Under the pieces are notes generated by a model. The model had not been told where the DNA came from. It made no database searches and saw only the letters and a list, made by a program, of their open reading frames with translations. Below are positions 25,948-38,240 of a DNA stretch of 64,000 bases, one piece after another. The stretch spans positions 770,209 through 834,208 of the forward strand of contig NZ_JACEZU010000001.1 of assembly GCF_014042355.1 (NCBI RefSeq). Reading direction: 5' to 3'. Every line of letters begins with the position of its first letter. Position 1 is the stretch's first letter. Both the position numbers and the translations under genes were made by a program. Source of the DNA: Rugamonas apoptosis. Lineage in GTDB: Bacteria; Pseudomonadota; Gammaproteobacteria; Burkholderiales; Burkholderiaceae_D.

Positions 25948-28900
25948 CTAACGGTCCTTCTCAAAAACGACACTCATCGGACCACTTCCCGAATGACTTC
26001 TGTACCGCACAGTGCCATGATAGAAAAATGGCGCTGCTTTTCCATTTGAAAGCTTGTTTTCGCGTACAAACAAATGAATGGCAGTACCTGTTTTCTCGTG
26101 GTCAATTATTTCACGCCCTCTTTTATTGGTCGGAGTGGTCGAGTTTTGGCTTTGCCAATGGAAAGTATTGTCATCGATCCAGTGATCCATGTACCGATGA
26201 TCCGCCGCTTTGCCTTGCTTATTGATCGTCACCAGCAGAACGGCCGCTTTCTGGCCGGCCAACGAGATATGGCCGACATTCCATTTGCCGACGCTGAACT
26301 CATCGCCGAACAACGTCGGGATGTCTTCGCGCATAAACGCCTGGCCAATCGCAAGGTCCAACGGGTTGATCACATCCTTCAACCGGGCCAAAGTGCGCAT
26401 GTCTTCGGTCGCGGGTAAATCCTCATAGTCGGGATTGTTTGCGCGTAGGATATACCCACCCTCCGGTGATTTGACGACCGTTCGCAGAAGATATTGGTTT
26501 CCTTCACCAGTTTCGTCTTGCCGTTCGATCGCCATCACCGCGCCCGTGATGGCGCCGGCTCGAGTGGGGGTGATGAACTCCAAAAGAAGGTAGTCGCCGT
26601 CTTGAATGGGGTGTTTTCCTCCATTCATCGAGTTGCCCGACGCGCGGGCGATGAAATGCCGTTCGGGATCTAGGCGGCCGTAGGTCGGACCAAGCGCGCG
26701 GTATTCTTCCGCGTCGGTTGTGCCAGTCTTGAAGTGGCCGCAGGCGATTTTGAGATTGGGAAAATAGGGAAGCTCAACACGGTCGCTGGCTTTCGCGGCT
26801 GGGCCGATCGGGATGACATTGTCTGGGATGTCCTCGCTGACAAGACGCACCTCGTAGCTCGCGAGGCGATAATCCACTAGCTCTTGGACCATCGGGGCAA
26901 ACTTTTGCATCTGCTCAGGCTCGACACTGAACGATGGCTGGAAAAGCCCATCAGTAATGCGGAAATATGAATTGTTCTTTTTCGCGCGGTTACCGCCGAC
27001 CCAAGCATTCACCGGATTATCGAGCCAGTACCGATGCCAGGCACTGGTCGTACCGTCTTGTAGTTGCCGCTGTGCGGTCGGCAAGTCCGCCAGCAGTTTC
27101 CGGCGACGTTGCAGCACGCCCCAGGAAGATGCCGCCAACGCCTGTGTGGTCGGCGGGCCGCCCCAGCCATCCAATTCTTGAAACGCTTCGAGCAGCACCA
27201 TCTTGAAGCTTTTCATCATGGCCGTCGTTTCGATTTCGCGGAAAAAGGCGCGATGCGCTGACGTGATTTTTCGCTCGTCATCATCGAGGTCATCCATTGC
27301 TTCCACGAGCTGGAACCAGCTGCCGTAGTCATTGCGCATCGATTGCATGCTGGCGCCACCTCGATAAAATTCCGCGAGAGTTGGGCGGCGAGCAAGGGTG
27401 TCGCGCATTGCCAGGTAGTCGTTCCTGATGCCGTCGCTGTCGAGCGATTTGAGGAAATCAATGAGACGCAGGTCGTAGTTGACGTAGCAGCCTTCTGGAA
27501 GCTTCAGCTGATCGGTTTCGTAATCGCGTGCGAATTTTGCCAAGCGTTTGTAGCTCGCGTCGAACTCGAATAAGCCTTGCGGCTTGTGCAGGAAGCTCTT
27601 GTGGTTGCCGATGAAATCCAAGATGACCAGCTTTTCCTTGCCATCGCACTTGCGCAATCCGCGCCCAAGCTGCTGCAAGAATAGAATTTTCGATTCGGTT
27701 GGCCGCAACATCATGACGGTGTCGATTTCAGGTAAGTCGACGCCTTCGTTGAATAAATCAACGGAAAAGATGACGGCAAGTCGCCCGTCTTTTAAACGCT
27801 CCAGCGCATCGGCGCGACTCAGCGGAGAGCCAGCATATACGGCGGCGCACGCGATACCTGCTTTGCCGAATTGGGCGGCCATGAATTCCGCATGCGCCAC
27901 GGAGACGCAAAACGCCAACGTCCGTGCTTGTTTGCGCTGCTGCCACTCTGTCAGCGCATGCTTTGCGCGGGCCAGCGTGGCGAGTTTGTTGGACAGCTGA
28001 TCGGGATCGAAGCGCCCACTGCGCCAGGGAATCTCGTTGTAGTTTACCGAGTCGTCGAAAATGCCATAGTAATGGAATGGCACAAGTAAGTTCGCGTTTA
28101 TGCCTGCGCTCAGACCGCGCTCGAAAACGAGATTGTCGTCGCATAGCGAGAGTATGTCCGACTGGTCCGAGCGATCTGGCGTGGCGGTTAGACCGAGCAG
28201 GAAGCGAGGAGAAAAATACGTCAGCAGACGGCGATACGTTTCCGCAGCGGCGTGATGGAATTCATCGATGACGATGTAGTCGAAGTGGTGCGGCGAGAAT
28301 CGCTCGAGGTGGGCGTTCTTGCTCAGCGTTTGAACCGATGCGCAAAGGATGTCGACCTCGGTATCCCGCGTTTGGCCAGCGTAATAGCCCACGCGCGCAT
28401 GGGGACGAATTCTCAAGAACGTTGCAGCGGCTTGATTCAGAATCTCTTCGCGATGGGCGACGAAAAGCACGCGTCTTGCGCCAAATTGTTCCGCATCGAA
28501 GGCGGCTAGCCACGTTTTACCGAGGCCGGTGGCCAAAACGACTAGTCCACGTCGAAAGCCCTCGTCCCTCGTTTCAGATAGCGCCGCTAAGGCTTCGATC
28601 TGTACACGAGTTGGTTCAGGCGGTGGGTCTTGCTCCAAGCTGCCTGGTGCGACGGCGCGGGGCAACGGAACACGGCGCGCTTCGTATTGCGCGATCCAAG
28701 CGTCAGTTAGCGGGACGCTGCGGGGATGCGCAAATAGCTCCTCGAATTTGGCGCGCGCTTCCAAAAAGCCGCTGTCGCCCGGATATTCCACGCGGTAGTT
28801 CCACTCCAAGCCATTCTGCAACGCCTGTCTGCTGATGTTGCTTGATCCAATGAAGGCCGTGCCAGTGAGGCCGTCAGCGGCGCCGTGACGAGCGAATAAG

Positions 28901-29808
28901 TAGGCTTTTAGGTGAAAACTGCCACCAGCGGATTCGTAGACCTTCACTTGCGCGCCTTGCTCTTGAAGCAGCATAAGCAGGCGTAACGCTTCCGGGTCGG
29001 TAACGTCGAGATAATCACTGGTCAAAACGCGGACCCGAGCGGGGGCGAGCTCTCGCGTGTCATCACCGGTCAGAGCGCTTTGAAGATCCGGCAGCAGTAG
29101 ACGCAAGCCAGTCGTTTTGATGAACGCGACCGCCATGTCGATATCCGTGGCGTGATTGATCGCTGCGCTGATGTGCGGCAGGAATGGATCATCTCCACCC
29201 GTGACCAGCTTGCTCTTCTCGGCCTTTGCGCGAAACGCGATCGCATTGAGCCACTGCTCGGAGCGGCCGGGGCGTTGGTCTGCAGATAGCCAGTATTCGG
29301 CGTGTTGAAAATCCGGGAGGGTGGATAGCCAACTATGTAGCTGCGCTTCGTTGACATCGGTGAAGTGGCGGCCGTCCTGCATGCGCTCACCAACACCGAG
29401 TTTAAAGCTTAGGTAAAACGTCGCGCCAGGCTTGAGGGCGTTCCAGAGGCACTGCAGGGCAAACGGTATGTCTTCCTGCGGCAGGTGAAGCAGGCTCGCG
29501 CATGCCCATATCCCGTCATAACAGGACTGTTCTTGAACCTCAGAGAATTTACGCACAGGGACCAGAATGCCAATGTGCGCGGACGCCAGCCGGGCAAGCT
29601 CGGTGGACCCATCAAACGCCGTGACATGAAATCCCCTTTCGAGAAACGCCTTGGCGTCTCGGCCTGAGCCGCACCCCGCATCAAGGACAGTTCCACCGGG
29701 GCTAACTGTCGACAAGAATCTGTCATGTAGAACCGACATATCGACATCCACGGTGTTGGCGTAGAAGACTTCCGCGTTTTGATTGTAGTAGGCGAGTGTG
29801 CTGGTCAT
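25948..29808 (-). CDS. Methyltransferase–PLD nuclease–SF2 helicase–S24-like–DUF3427-like fusion; candidate defence protein
   Basis: 1286 residues. Domains in order: class I SAM methyltransferase (~1-195; VLDAGCGSGRD at 41-51); PLD-like nuclease (~200-370; HLK at 299-301, GSSN at 321-324); SF2 DEAD/DEAH helicase (~400-740; Walker A ATGLGKT 426-432, DEFH 515-518, TATPDR 541-546, motif VI QQLGRGLRK 712-720); a helical stretch; an S24/LexA-like domain (~1040-1145; SGNSM with Ser1060, DGDYLLLE); and a C-terminal DUF3427-like end (~1170-1286; GTVRYRSHSGSGPMSV). The place of the LexA-type lysine appears to be Arg1109, so proteolysis is doubtful. GC and codon choice are visibly lower than in neighbours, as for transferred DNA. 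PLD-helicase-DUF3427 proteins are linked to DNA processing and defence; the role here is inferred. Confidence 0.85.
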   Translation of the reverse strand: MTSTLAYYNQNAEVFYANTVDVDMSVLHDRFLSTVSPGGTVLDAGCGSGRDAKAFLERGFHVTAFDGSTELARLASAHIGILVPVRKFSEVQEQSCYDGIWACASLLHLPQEDIPFALQCLWNALKPGATFYLSFKLGVGERMQDGRHFTDVNEAQLHSWLSTLPDFQHAEYWLSADQRPGRSEQWLNAIAFRAKAEKSKLVTGGDDPFLPHISAAINHATDIDMAVAFIKTTGLRLLLPDLQSALTGDDTRELAPARVRVLTSDYLDVTDPEALRLLMLLQEQGAQVKVYESAGGSFHLKAYLFARHGAADGLTGTAFIGSSNISRQALQNGLEWNYRVEYPGDSGFLEARAKFEELFAHPRSVPLTDAWIAQYEARRVPLPRAVAPGSLEQDPPPEPTRVQIEALAALSETRDEGFRRGLVVLATGLGKTWLAAFDAEQFGARRVLFVAHREEILNQAAATFLRIRPHARVGYYAGQTRDTEVDILCASVQTLSKNAHLERFSPHHFDYIVIDEFHHAAAETYRRLLTYFSPRFLLGLTATPDRSDQSDILSLCDDNLVFERGLSAGINANLLVPFHYYGIFDDSVNYNEIPWRSGRFDPDQLSNKLATLARAKHALTEWQQRKQARTLAFCVSVAHAEFMAAQFGKAGIACAAVYAGSPLSRADALERLKDGRLAVIFSVDLFNEGVDLPEIDTVMMLRPTESKILFLQQLGRGLRKCDGKEKLVILDFIGNHKSFLHKPQGLFEFDASYKRLAKFARDYETDQLKLPEGCYVNYDLRLIDFLKSLDSDGIRNDYLAMRDTLARRPTLAEFYRGGASMQSMRNDYGSWFQLVEAMDDLDDDERKITSAHRAFFREIETTAMMKSFKMVLLEAFQELDGWGGPPTTQALAASSWGVLQRRRKLLADLPTAQRQLQDGTTSAWHRYWLDNPVNAWVGGNRAKKNNSYFRITDGLFQPSFSVEPEQMQKFAPMVQELVDYRLASYEVRLVSEDIPDNVIPIGPAAKASDRVELPYFPNLKIACGHFKTGTTDAEEYRALGPTYGRLDPERHFIARASGNSMNGGKHPIQDGDYLLLEFITPTRAGAITGAVMAIERQDETGEGNQYLLRTVVKSPEGGYILRANNPDYEDLPATEDMRTLARLKDVINPLDLAIGQAFMREDIPTLFGDEFSVGKWNVGHISLAGQKAAVLLVTINKQGKAADHRYMDHWIDDNTFHWQSQNSTTPTNKRGREIIDHEKTGTAIHLFVRENKLSNGKAAPFFYHGTVRYRSHSGSGPMSVVFEKDR

Positions 29809-29880
29809 GTAGGGACGAAAGGGGATTTGTCGCTATTGCATTTTTCCAAAGATCACTCGCATAGTATGACCAAAAAGCAA

Positions 29881-29908
29881 AAAAGCCAACCGCGAACGGT
29901 TGGCTTTT
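29881..29908. terminator. Terminator of gyrB
   Basis: AAAAGCCAACC (29881-29891) pairs with GGTTGGCTTTT (29898-29908) around a 6-base loop, with A and T runs on both sides. It lies 27 bases past the gyrB stop and can act in both directions. Confidence 0.8.
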
Positions 29909-29934
29909 GCATCGTAGTGATAATGCAAATTGAC

Positions 29935-32472
<2,538 letters not shown>

Positions 32473-32490
32473 TTAAACCTGCGGTGACGC

Positions 32491-33597
32491 TCAGATCCGC
32501 ATCGGCATGACAACGTATTTGAAGTCGGCGTTGTCCGGGATCGAGATCAGGGCCGACGAGTTGGAGTCGCCCAGCGCGATGTTGACGTAGTCGCACTTCA
32601 GGTTGTTGAGCACGTCGAGCAGGTAGGTGACGTTGAAGCCGATGTCCACGCTGTCGCCGCCGTAGTCGATTTCCAGTTCTTCCACCGCTTCTTCCTGGTC
32701 GGCGTTGGTGGAGCTGATCTTCATGCTGCCGGGGGTGATGATGCAGCGCACGCCCTTGAATTTGTCGCTGGTCATGATGGCGGCCCGTTGCAGCGAGCGC
32801 AGCAGCTCATCGCGGCCGATGGTGAATTCGTTGTGGTAGCCCTTGGGGATCACGCGCGTGTAGTCGGGGAACTTGCCTTCCACCAGCTTGGAGATCAGCT
32901 CGATGTCGGCGAAGGTCAGCTTGACCTGGTTGGCGGCGATGTCCAGCTGCACCGGGTCGTCGTTCTCTTCCAGCAGGCGCTGCAGTTCGATGATGGTCTT
33001 GCGCGGGATGATCACTTCCTGGCGTTCGAAGCGCTGTTCCGTCTCCACCTGGCAGAACGCCAGGCGGTGGCCGTCGGTGGCCACGGCGATCACGTTGTTG
33101 CCGTCCAAAACCAGCAGCAGGCCGTTCAGGTAGTAGCGGATGTCCTGCTGGGCCATGGAGAAGTGCACCATGTTGAACAGGTGCTTGAGCGTCTTTTGCG
33201 GCAGGGTGACGGTAGCGTTGTAGCTGTCGGCCTGCTGCACGGTGGGGAATTCCTCGGCCGCCAGGGTTTGCAGCGCGAAGCGCGATTTGCCCGTTTGTAC
33301 CGTCAGGCGCTTGTTCACCAGCGTCATGGTCACGTCGCCCGCTTCGGGCAGCGCGCGCAGGATGTCGAGCAGTTTGCGGGCCGCCACGGTGGTGCCCGTC
33401 ACGTCCGCGCCGGAACCAATGTCGGCGTGGGTGGTGATCTGCACTTCCGTGTCGGTCGACAGGAACGAGACGCTTTCGCCTTCTTTGCGGATGAGGATAT
33501 TGGCCAGAATCGGCATGGTGTGCCGACGCTCGACAATACCGCTCACGATCTGCAGTGGCCGGAGAAGCGTATCTCGGGTGGTTTTGACCAATTGCAT
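32491..33597 (-). CDS. dnaN: DNA polymerase III beta subunit (sliding clamp)
   Basis: 368 residues. N-terminal MQLVKTTRDTLLRPLQIVSGIVERRHTMPILANIL and C-terminal YVVMPMRI, the hydrophobic-cleft end typical of beta clamps. Three clamp domains fit the length. A hairpin repeat separates it from dnaA, so it may have its own promoter in the 33598-33699 stretch as well as read-through. Confidence 0.97.
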   Translation of the reverse strand: MQLVKTTRDTLLRPLQIVSGIVERRHTMPILANILIRKEGESVSFLSTDTEVQITTHADIGSGADVTGTTVAARKLLDILRALPEAGDVTMTLVNKRLTVQTGKSRFALQTLAAEEFPTVQQADSYNATVTLPQKTLKHLFNMVHFSMAQQDIRYYLNGLLLVLDGNNVIAVATDGHRLAFCQVETEQRFERQEVIIPRKTIIELQRLLEENDDPVQLDIAANQVKLTFADIELISKLVEGKFPDYTRVIPKGYHNEFTIGRDELLRSLQRAAIMTSDKFKGVRCIITPGSMKISSTNADQEEAVEELEIDYGGDSVDIGFNVTYLLDVLNNLKCDYVNIALGDSNSSALISIPDNADFKYVVMPMRI

Positions 33598-33699
33598 ATT
33601 TATCCTCGAAAGTAAAATTTAACGATACAACTTTAACAATTCCGCCGGTTGGACGGTTTGCGAGTTTGCCAGAATCATAATGCAAAAAAACAGGGACAG

Positions 33700-33760
33700 A
33701 AAAATTGGGGACGGACCCCATTTTTCGCATGTTGGAAAATGGGGTCCGTCCCCAATTTTT
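33700..33760. repeat. 25-bp-stem palindrome between dnaA and dnaN (GGGGACGGACCCC family)
   Basis: Arms 33700-33724 and 33736-33760 are exact reverse complements with an 11-base loop; outer flanks (CAGGGACAG on one side, CCGTCCCCG on the other) are an imperfect further copy. It shares the GGGACGGACCCC core with the palindrome at 13400. It may terminate dnaA transcripts. Confidence 0.8.
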
Positions 33761-33774
33761 CCGTCCCCGATTTT

Positions 33775-35172
33775 TTAGCCCTTCAGCGTTTGCTCCAGCA
33801 CGTGCAGCTCGTGGTTGCATTCCGGGTTCTTGGTGCGGTCCAGCGCGATCTTGCGGACCGCGTGCAGCACCGTGGTGTGGTCGCGTCCGCCAAACAGCTC
33901 GCCGATCTCGGGCAAGCTCTTTTGCGTCAGCTCCTTGGCCAGGTACATGGCGATCTGGCGCGGCCGCGCGATGTTGGCCGGCCGGCGCTTGGAGTACATG
34001 TCCGCCACCTTGATGTTGAAGAAGTCGGCCACCGTCTTCTGGATGTTCTCCACCGAGATCTGGCGGTTCTGCACCGACAGCAAGTCCTTCAGCGCTTCCT
34101 TGACGATGTCGATCGTGATGTCCTTGCCGTGGAAACGTGAGTACGCAAGGATCTTGCGCAGCGCGCCTTCCAGTTCGCGCACGTTCGAGCGCAGGTGCTT
34201 GGCCACGAAGAAGGCCACGTCGTCCGAGAAGGTCACGCCTTCCTGCTTGGCTTTCTTGAGCAGAATCGCCACGCGCATTTCCAGTTCCGGCGGTTCGATG
34301 GCCACCGTCAGGCCGGAGTCGAAGCGCGAGATCAGGCGGTCGTCCATGCCCGTGATCTCTTTCGGATAGGTGTCGCTGGTGATGATGATCTGCTTCTTGG
34401 CCGCGATCAGCGCTTCGAACGCGTAGAAGAATTCCTCTTGCGTGCGGCTCTTGCCACCGAAGAATTGAATATCGTCGATCAGCAGCATGTCGAGCGAGTG
34501 GTAGTAATGCTTGAAGTCGTCGAAGCCCTTGCGCTGGTAAGCCGTCACCACGTCACGCACATACTGCTCGGCGTGGATGTAGCGGATCTTGGCGCCCGGC
34601 TGGTCGGCCATCACCTGGTTGCCGATCGCGTGGATCAAGTGGGTCTTACCCAGGCCCACGCCGCCGTAGAAGAACAGCGGGTTGTAGGACACGCCGGGGT
34701 TGTTGGCCACCTGGATCGCGGCGGCGCGCGCCAGCTGGTTGGCCTTACCGGTCACGAAGCTGTCGAACGTCAGGTCGGTGTTGATGCGGCTTTGCTCGCG
34801 GCGCGGCGCGGCGCTGGCCGGCAGCTCGGGCACGCTGGGTACCGGATCGGCCATGCGGGCGTTGCCGCTGGGGACGCCGCCATTGGCGTCCGGCACCGGC
34901 GCCACCGTGGCGGCTTTCTTGGGCGCGGACAGGCGCGGATCCAGCACAAACTGCACTTCCGTCGGCGCTTCCCAGTACTGGCAGGCCAGCGCCGTGATGC
35001 GGCTGGCGAACTGGGTCTTGACCCAATCGAGCTTGAAACGATTGGGCGCGGCCACGCGCAGCTTGCCCGCCTCGTAATCGAGGGGGATAAGCGGTTTTAT
35101 CCACGCGCTGAATTGTTGCGGCGTCAGCTCCAGTTCCAACTGCGCGGAACAGGTCTGCCAGAAATTTTCCAT
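33775..35172 (-). CDS. dnaA: Chromosomal replication initiator DnaA
   Basis: 465 residues. Domain I ([28 protein letters not shown]), a variable linker rich in Ala/Pro, the AAA+ domain with Walker [11 protein letters not shown] and Walker [10 protein letters not shown], and domain IV with the DnaA-box-reading signature [15 protein letters not shown]. Divergent from rpmH across a gap holding a consensus DnaA box. The stop codon sits in the T run of the downstream palindrome. Confidence 0.97.
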   Translation of the reverse strand: MENFWQTCSAQLELELTPQQFSAWIKPLIPLDYEAGKLRVAAPNRFKLDWVKTQFASRITALACQYWEAPTEVQFVLDPRLSAPKKAATVAPVPDANGGVPSGNARMADPVPSVPELPASAAPRREQSRINTDLTFDSFVTGKANQLARAAAIQVANNPGVSYNPLFFYGGVGLGKTHLIHAIGNQVMADQPGAKIRYIHAEQYVRDVVTAYQRKGFDDFKHYYHSLDMLLIDDIQFFGGKSRTQEEFFYAFEALIAAKKQIIITSDTYPKEITGMDDRLISRFDSGLTVAIEPPELEMRVAILLKKAKQEGVTFSDDVAFFVAKHLRSNVRELEGALRKILAYSRFHGKDITIDIVKEALKDLLSVQNRQISVENIQKTVADFFNIKVADMYSKRRPANIARPRQIAMYLAKELTQKSLPEIGELFGGRDHTTVLHAVRKIALDRTKNPECNHELHVLEQTLKG

Positions 35173-35598
35173 GAATCGTCTACTGTGAAAAGGTGTGGGA
35201 GGGCGTCTCGAAACTGCCCTGGTGCCGCATCCGGACTCGGGCCGTTTACGCCAGGGCTCGCCACACGTAACGCGCTATTCTACTCTCGCCAGCCAAAGTT
35301 ATCCACAGGCACGACGCTTATTTTCAAGTTGCGTTCGTGCTGCGGCGCGGCGGCCGGCATTTCGGCGGGGCCAGAGAAGTGTTGACACGCGGGATCGAAA
35401 TGCTGATAATTCAGGGTTCCCCGCCCGTATTCCGTGTTTATTCACTTATATGGAGTAAGCGTGGATATCAGCGGGCGATGAGATGGACCCAGCTTGTGCC
35501 GTGGCAGTTGGCATGGGTGCGCGAAATGTCATTGGCACCAAAAACTGACGGGACGTCAGACCCGATTTTGCATTTTTTTGCTTTTTAGCGAGACCAAC
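35173..35598. other. dnaA–rpmH intergenic region, probable oriC
   Basis: This 426-base gap is where many betaproteobacteria have oriC. It contains one perfect DnaA box TTATCCACA (35299-35307). A near match TTATCCACG (35097-35105) lies just inside dnaA, and a weaker reverse match is near 35464-35472. The right half is AT-richer than its surroundings. Only one perfect box was found, so the assignment is moderate. Confidence 0.5.
35382..35410 (+). promoter_or_regulatory. Sigma-70 promoter for rpmH–rnpA
   Basis: TTGACA at 35382-35387, a 17-base spacer, then GATAAT at 35405-35410 with an upstream TG (extended -10). It is the best promoter match in the window and points toward rpmH, leaving a leader of about 180 bases. 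Confidence 0.75.
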
Positions 35599-35733
35599 AT
35601 GAAACGTACTTACCAACCTTCCGTCGTGCGCCGCAAGCGTACGCATGGCTTCCGCGCTCGTATGGCTACCCGTGGTGGCCGTGATGTGCTCAACGCACGT
35701 CGCGCAAAAGGCCGCAAGCGTCTGGCTGTATAA
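35599..35733 (+). CDS. rpmH: 50S ribosomal protein L34
   Basis: 44 residues, starting [20 protein letters not shown] and ending [11 protein letters not shown]; the whole protein matches the family. A longer in-frame opening at 35494 is not conserved in L34. It leads the rpmH-rnpA-yidD-yidC operon. Confidence 0.97.
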   Translation: MKRTYQPSVVRRKRTHGFRARMATRGGRDVLNARRAKGRKRLAV

Positions 35734-35757
35734 GCCTGAAGCTTGTTAGCTGATCGC

Positions 35758-36252
35758 GTGGAAAGCTGTATTTCAAGCGGCTCGACAGGCGAAGGTTCCC
35801 ACGACTTCGCGCGCGTTCGGCGTATCGTTAAAACGGATGAATTTTCATCCGTTTTTCGTTTGCGCCCGGCGCAAAAAACGGCGCACTTCGTGCTGTACAC
35901 CCGCCTGAACCAATTGCCGCATGCGCGGCTGGGCGTCGTGGTGGCCAAGCGTTTCGCGCCGCGCGCCGTCACGCGCAACACGATCAAGCGCGTCACGCGC
36001 GAGCTGTTCCGCGTGACCGGCCTGCCGGCCATCGACTGTGTCGTGCGCCTGGCCAAGCCGGTCAACAGCAAGGATGGTCCCGCCACCACTGCAAAGCTGA
36101 AAGCGGCCTTGCGGGTGGAACTGGCGCGTCTGTTCGCCGCGCAGGCCAGGCAGGGCCAGGCCCAACAGGGCCGCGCCACGGCGACGCCAACGCCGGCGCC
36201 GGCCGCCGTGCCGCCGCCGTTGGCGCCGACGCTGGAGCCAAAAGCGCCATGA
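35758..36252 (+). CDS. rnpA: Ribonuclease P protein component
   Basis: 164 residues from a GTG at 35758; a TTG at 35743 is an alternative and neither has a strong ribosome binding site. The core ([50 protein letters not shown]) holds the RNR motif that binds the RNase P RNA. The C-terminal ~40 residues are a Gln/Ala/Pro-rich extension not needed in the family. Overlaps yidD by four bases. Confidence 0.93.
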   Translation: MESCISSGSTGEGSHDFARVRRIVKTDEFSSVFRLRPAQKTAHFVLYTRLNQLPHARLGVVVAKRFAPRAVTRNTIKRVTRELFRVTGLPAIDCVVRLAKPVNSKDGPATTAKLKAALRVELARLFAAQARQGQAQQGRATATPTPAPAAVPPPLAPTLEPKAP

Positions 36253-36515
36253 GCACCTTGCTGCGCTGGTTGGTCCGGGCATATCAGCTCACCATCAGCC
36301 CCATGCTGGGGCCGCGCTGCCGTTTTTACCCTAGCTGTTCGAACTACGCGCTGGAGGCACTGCAAGTGCACGGCGCCGCGCGCGGCAGCCTGCTGACCGT
36401 CAAGCGCCTGTGCCGCTGCCACCCGTGGCATGCGGGCGGCCCTGACCCGGTGCCGCCCAAGGGCGAGACGCCTTCCGATTCTTCAACAACCGCTTGCGGT
36501 TGCAACCACTCCTGA
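36249..36515 (+). CDS. yidD: Membrane protein insertion efficiency factor YidD
   Basis: 88 residues. [35 protein letters not shown] is the complete YidD signature with its cysteines, and [19 protein letters not shown] follows. Amphipathic inner-membrane-associated protein that assists YidC. ATGA overlap with rnpA; yidC follows after 11 bases. Confidence 0.95.
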   Translation: MSTLLRWLVRAYQLTISPMLGPRCRFYPSCSNYALEALQVHGAARGSLLTVKRLCRCHPWHAGGPDPVPPKGETPSDSSTTACGCNHS

Positions 36516-36526
36516 CAAATACCGTA

Positions 36527-38215
36527 ATGGATATCAATAAACGTACCATCCTGTGGATCGTGTTTGCCGTGTCGCTGGTAGTTCTCTGGAACAACTGGAT
36601 GGTATCGAGCGGCAAACCATCGATGTTCGCTCCCGCGCCAGCCCAGGTGGCCAAGGCCTCGGACGCGAAGAAATCCGACTTGCCAGCCGTGGCCAGCGCC
36701 GCCGCATCGGCCGCCGCCACCGCCACCCCAGGTGCGACTGGCGAGGCTGCGCCATTCAAGAGTGAGCGCATCACCATCACCACCGACGTGATCCGCGCCG
36801 ATATCGACACCCTGGGCGGCACCATTAAGCGCCTGGAACTGCTGCAGTTCAAGGACGGCATCGATCCGACCAAGAACCAGGTGCTGTTCGACGCCGACGC
36901 CACCAAGACCTATCTGGCTGAAACGGGCCTGATCGGCGCGGCCGGCCTGCCCAACCACACCACCGGCTTCGTGGCCCGCCCCGGTGCGCGCATGCTGAAC
37001 GACGCCAACCAGGTGCAACTGGTGCTGGAAGCGGAGCAGGGCGGCGTCAAGCTGACCAAGACCTTCACTTTCAAGCGTGGCGACTACGTGATCGACGTGC
37101 GCCACGACGTGACCAACACCGGCGCCGCGCCCGTCAAGCCTGAGCTGTATCTGCAGCTGGTCCACGACGGCAACAAGCCCGAGGGCGACTCCTACTTCAA
37201 CAGCAGCTACACCGGTCCCACCCTGTACACGGACGCCGACAAGTACCAGAAGCTGAAATTCGAATCGCTGGAAAAACAGGCCCAGGAAGCCGCCAAGACC
37301 GGCAAGCCTGTGGCGCAGGATCATCCGACCAAGGCTGATAACGGCTGGGTCGCCATCTCGCAGCACTTCTTCGTGTCCGCCTTCGTCCCGCAGGACAAGC
37401 TGACCCGCGACATCTTCACCAAGAAGATCGACACCAACCTGTACGCCATCGGCACCGTCCAGCAACTGGGCACGCTGGCACCCGGCGCCACCGTGTCGAA
37501 CGACGCCAAGCTGTATTCGGGTCCGCAGGAATCGAAGCTGCTGGAGAAAGTGGCGCCTGGCCTGGAACTGGTCAAGGACTATGGCTGGCTGACCATCATC
37601 GCCAAGCCTATCTTCTGGGTCATGGAGCAGCTGCACAAGGGCCTGGGCAACTGGGGCTGGACCATCATCGTGTTCACCATCCTGATCAAGCTGGCGTTCT
37701 TCCCGCTGTCGGCCGCCGGTTATCGCAGCATGGCCAAGGTCAAGCTGGTCACGCCGAAGATGCAAGCCATCCGCGAGCGTTACAAGGGCGATCCGGCCAA
37801 GATGAACCAGGCCACCATGGAACTGTACAAGGCCGAGAAGATCAACCCGCTGGGCGGCTGCTTGCCTATCCTGGTGCAGATGCCGGTGTTTATCGCCCTG
37901 TACTGGGTGCTGCAGGCGTCGGTGGAAATCCGCGGTGCGCCGTGGATCGGCTGGATTCATAACCTGGCCGCGCCGGATCCGTTCTACATCCTGCCGGTGC
38001 TGTACGCGATTTCGATGTTCATCACCACCAAGTTGAATCCGCAGCCAGCGGATCCAATGCAGGCCAAGATGATGATGTTCATGCCGCTGGCATTCTCGGT
38101 CATGTTCTTCTTCTTCCCATCCGGCCTGGTGCTGTACTGGGTGGTGAACAACGTGCTGTCGATCGGCCAGCAGTACGTGATCTCCAAGAAATTCGCGCCC
38201 GCCGCCGCAAACTAA
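36527..38215 (+). CDS. yidC: Membrane protein insertase YidC
   Basis: 562 residues from MDINKRTILWIVFAVSLVVLW (TM1). A large periplasmic beta-sandwich domain spans ~60-340, then the five-helix insertase core begins near WVMEQLHKGLGNWGWTIIVFTILIKLAFFPLS, with the AKVKLVTPKMQAIRERYKGD cytoplasmic hairpin. Inserts and folds inner-membrane proteins with or without SecYEG. An in-frame opening at 36494 lies inside yidD and is rejected. Confidence 0.96.
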   Translation: MDINKRTILWIVFAVSLVVLWNNWMVSSGKPSMFAPAPAQVAKASDAKKSDLPAVASAAASAAATATPGATGEAAPFKSERITITTDVIRADIDTLGGTIKRLELLQFKDGIDPTKNQVLFDADATKTYLAETGLIGAAGLPNHTTGFVARPGARMLNDANQVQLVLEAEQGGVKLTKTFTFKRGDYVIDVRHDVTNTGAAPVKPELYLQLVHDGNKPEGDSYFNSSYTGPTLYTDADKYQKLKFESLEKQAQEAAKTGKPVAQDHPTKADNGWVAISQHFFVSAFVPQDKLTRDIFTKKIDTNLYAIGTVQQLGTLAPGATVSNDAKLYSGPQESKLLEKVAPGLELVKDYGWLTIIAKPIFWVMEQLHKGLGNWGWTIIVFTILIKLAFFPLSAAGYRSMAKVKLVTPKMQAIRERYKGDPAKMNQATMELYKAEKINPLGGCLPILVQMPVFIALYWVLQASVEIRGAPWIGWIHNLAAPDPFYILPVLYAISMFITTKLNPQPADPMQAKMMMFMPLAFSVMFFFFPSGLVLYWVVNNVLSIGQQYVISKKFAPAAAN

Positions 38216-38240
38216 GCGGCAGTGGCCGCAAGGCAAAATA

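Noticed and set aside
29809..29880. Prophage or integrase attachment scar next to the helicase gene
   Set aside because: No direct repeats, tRNA end or integrase gene is visible around the island; acquisition is argued only from composition.
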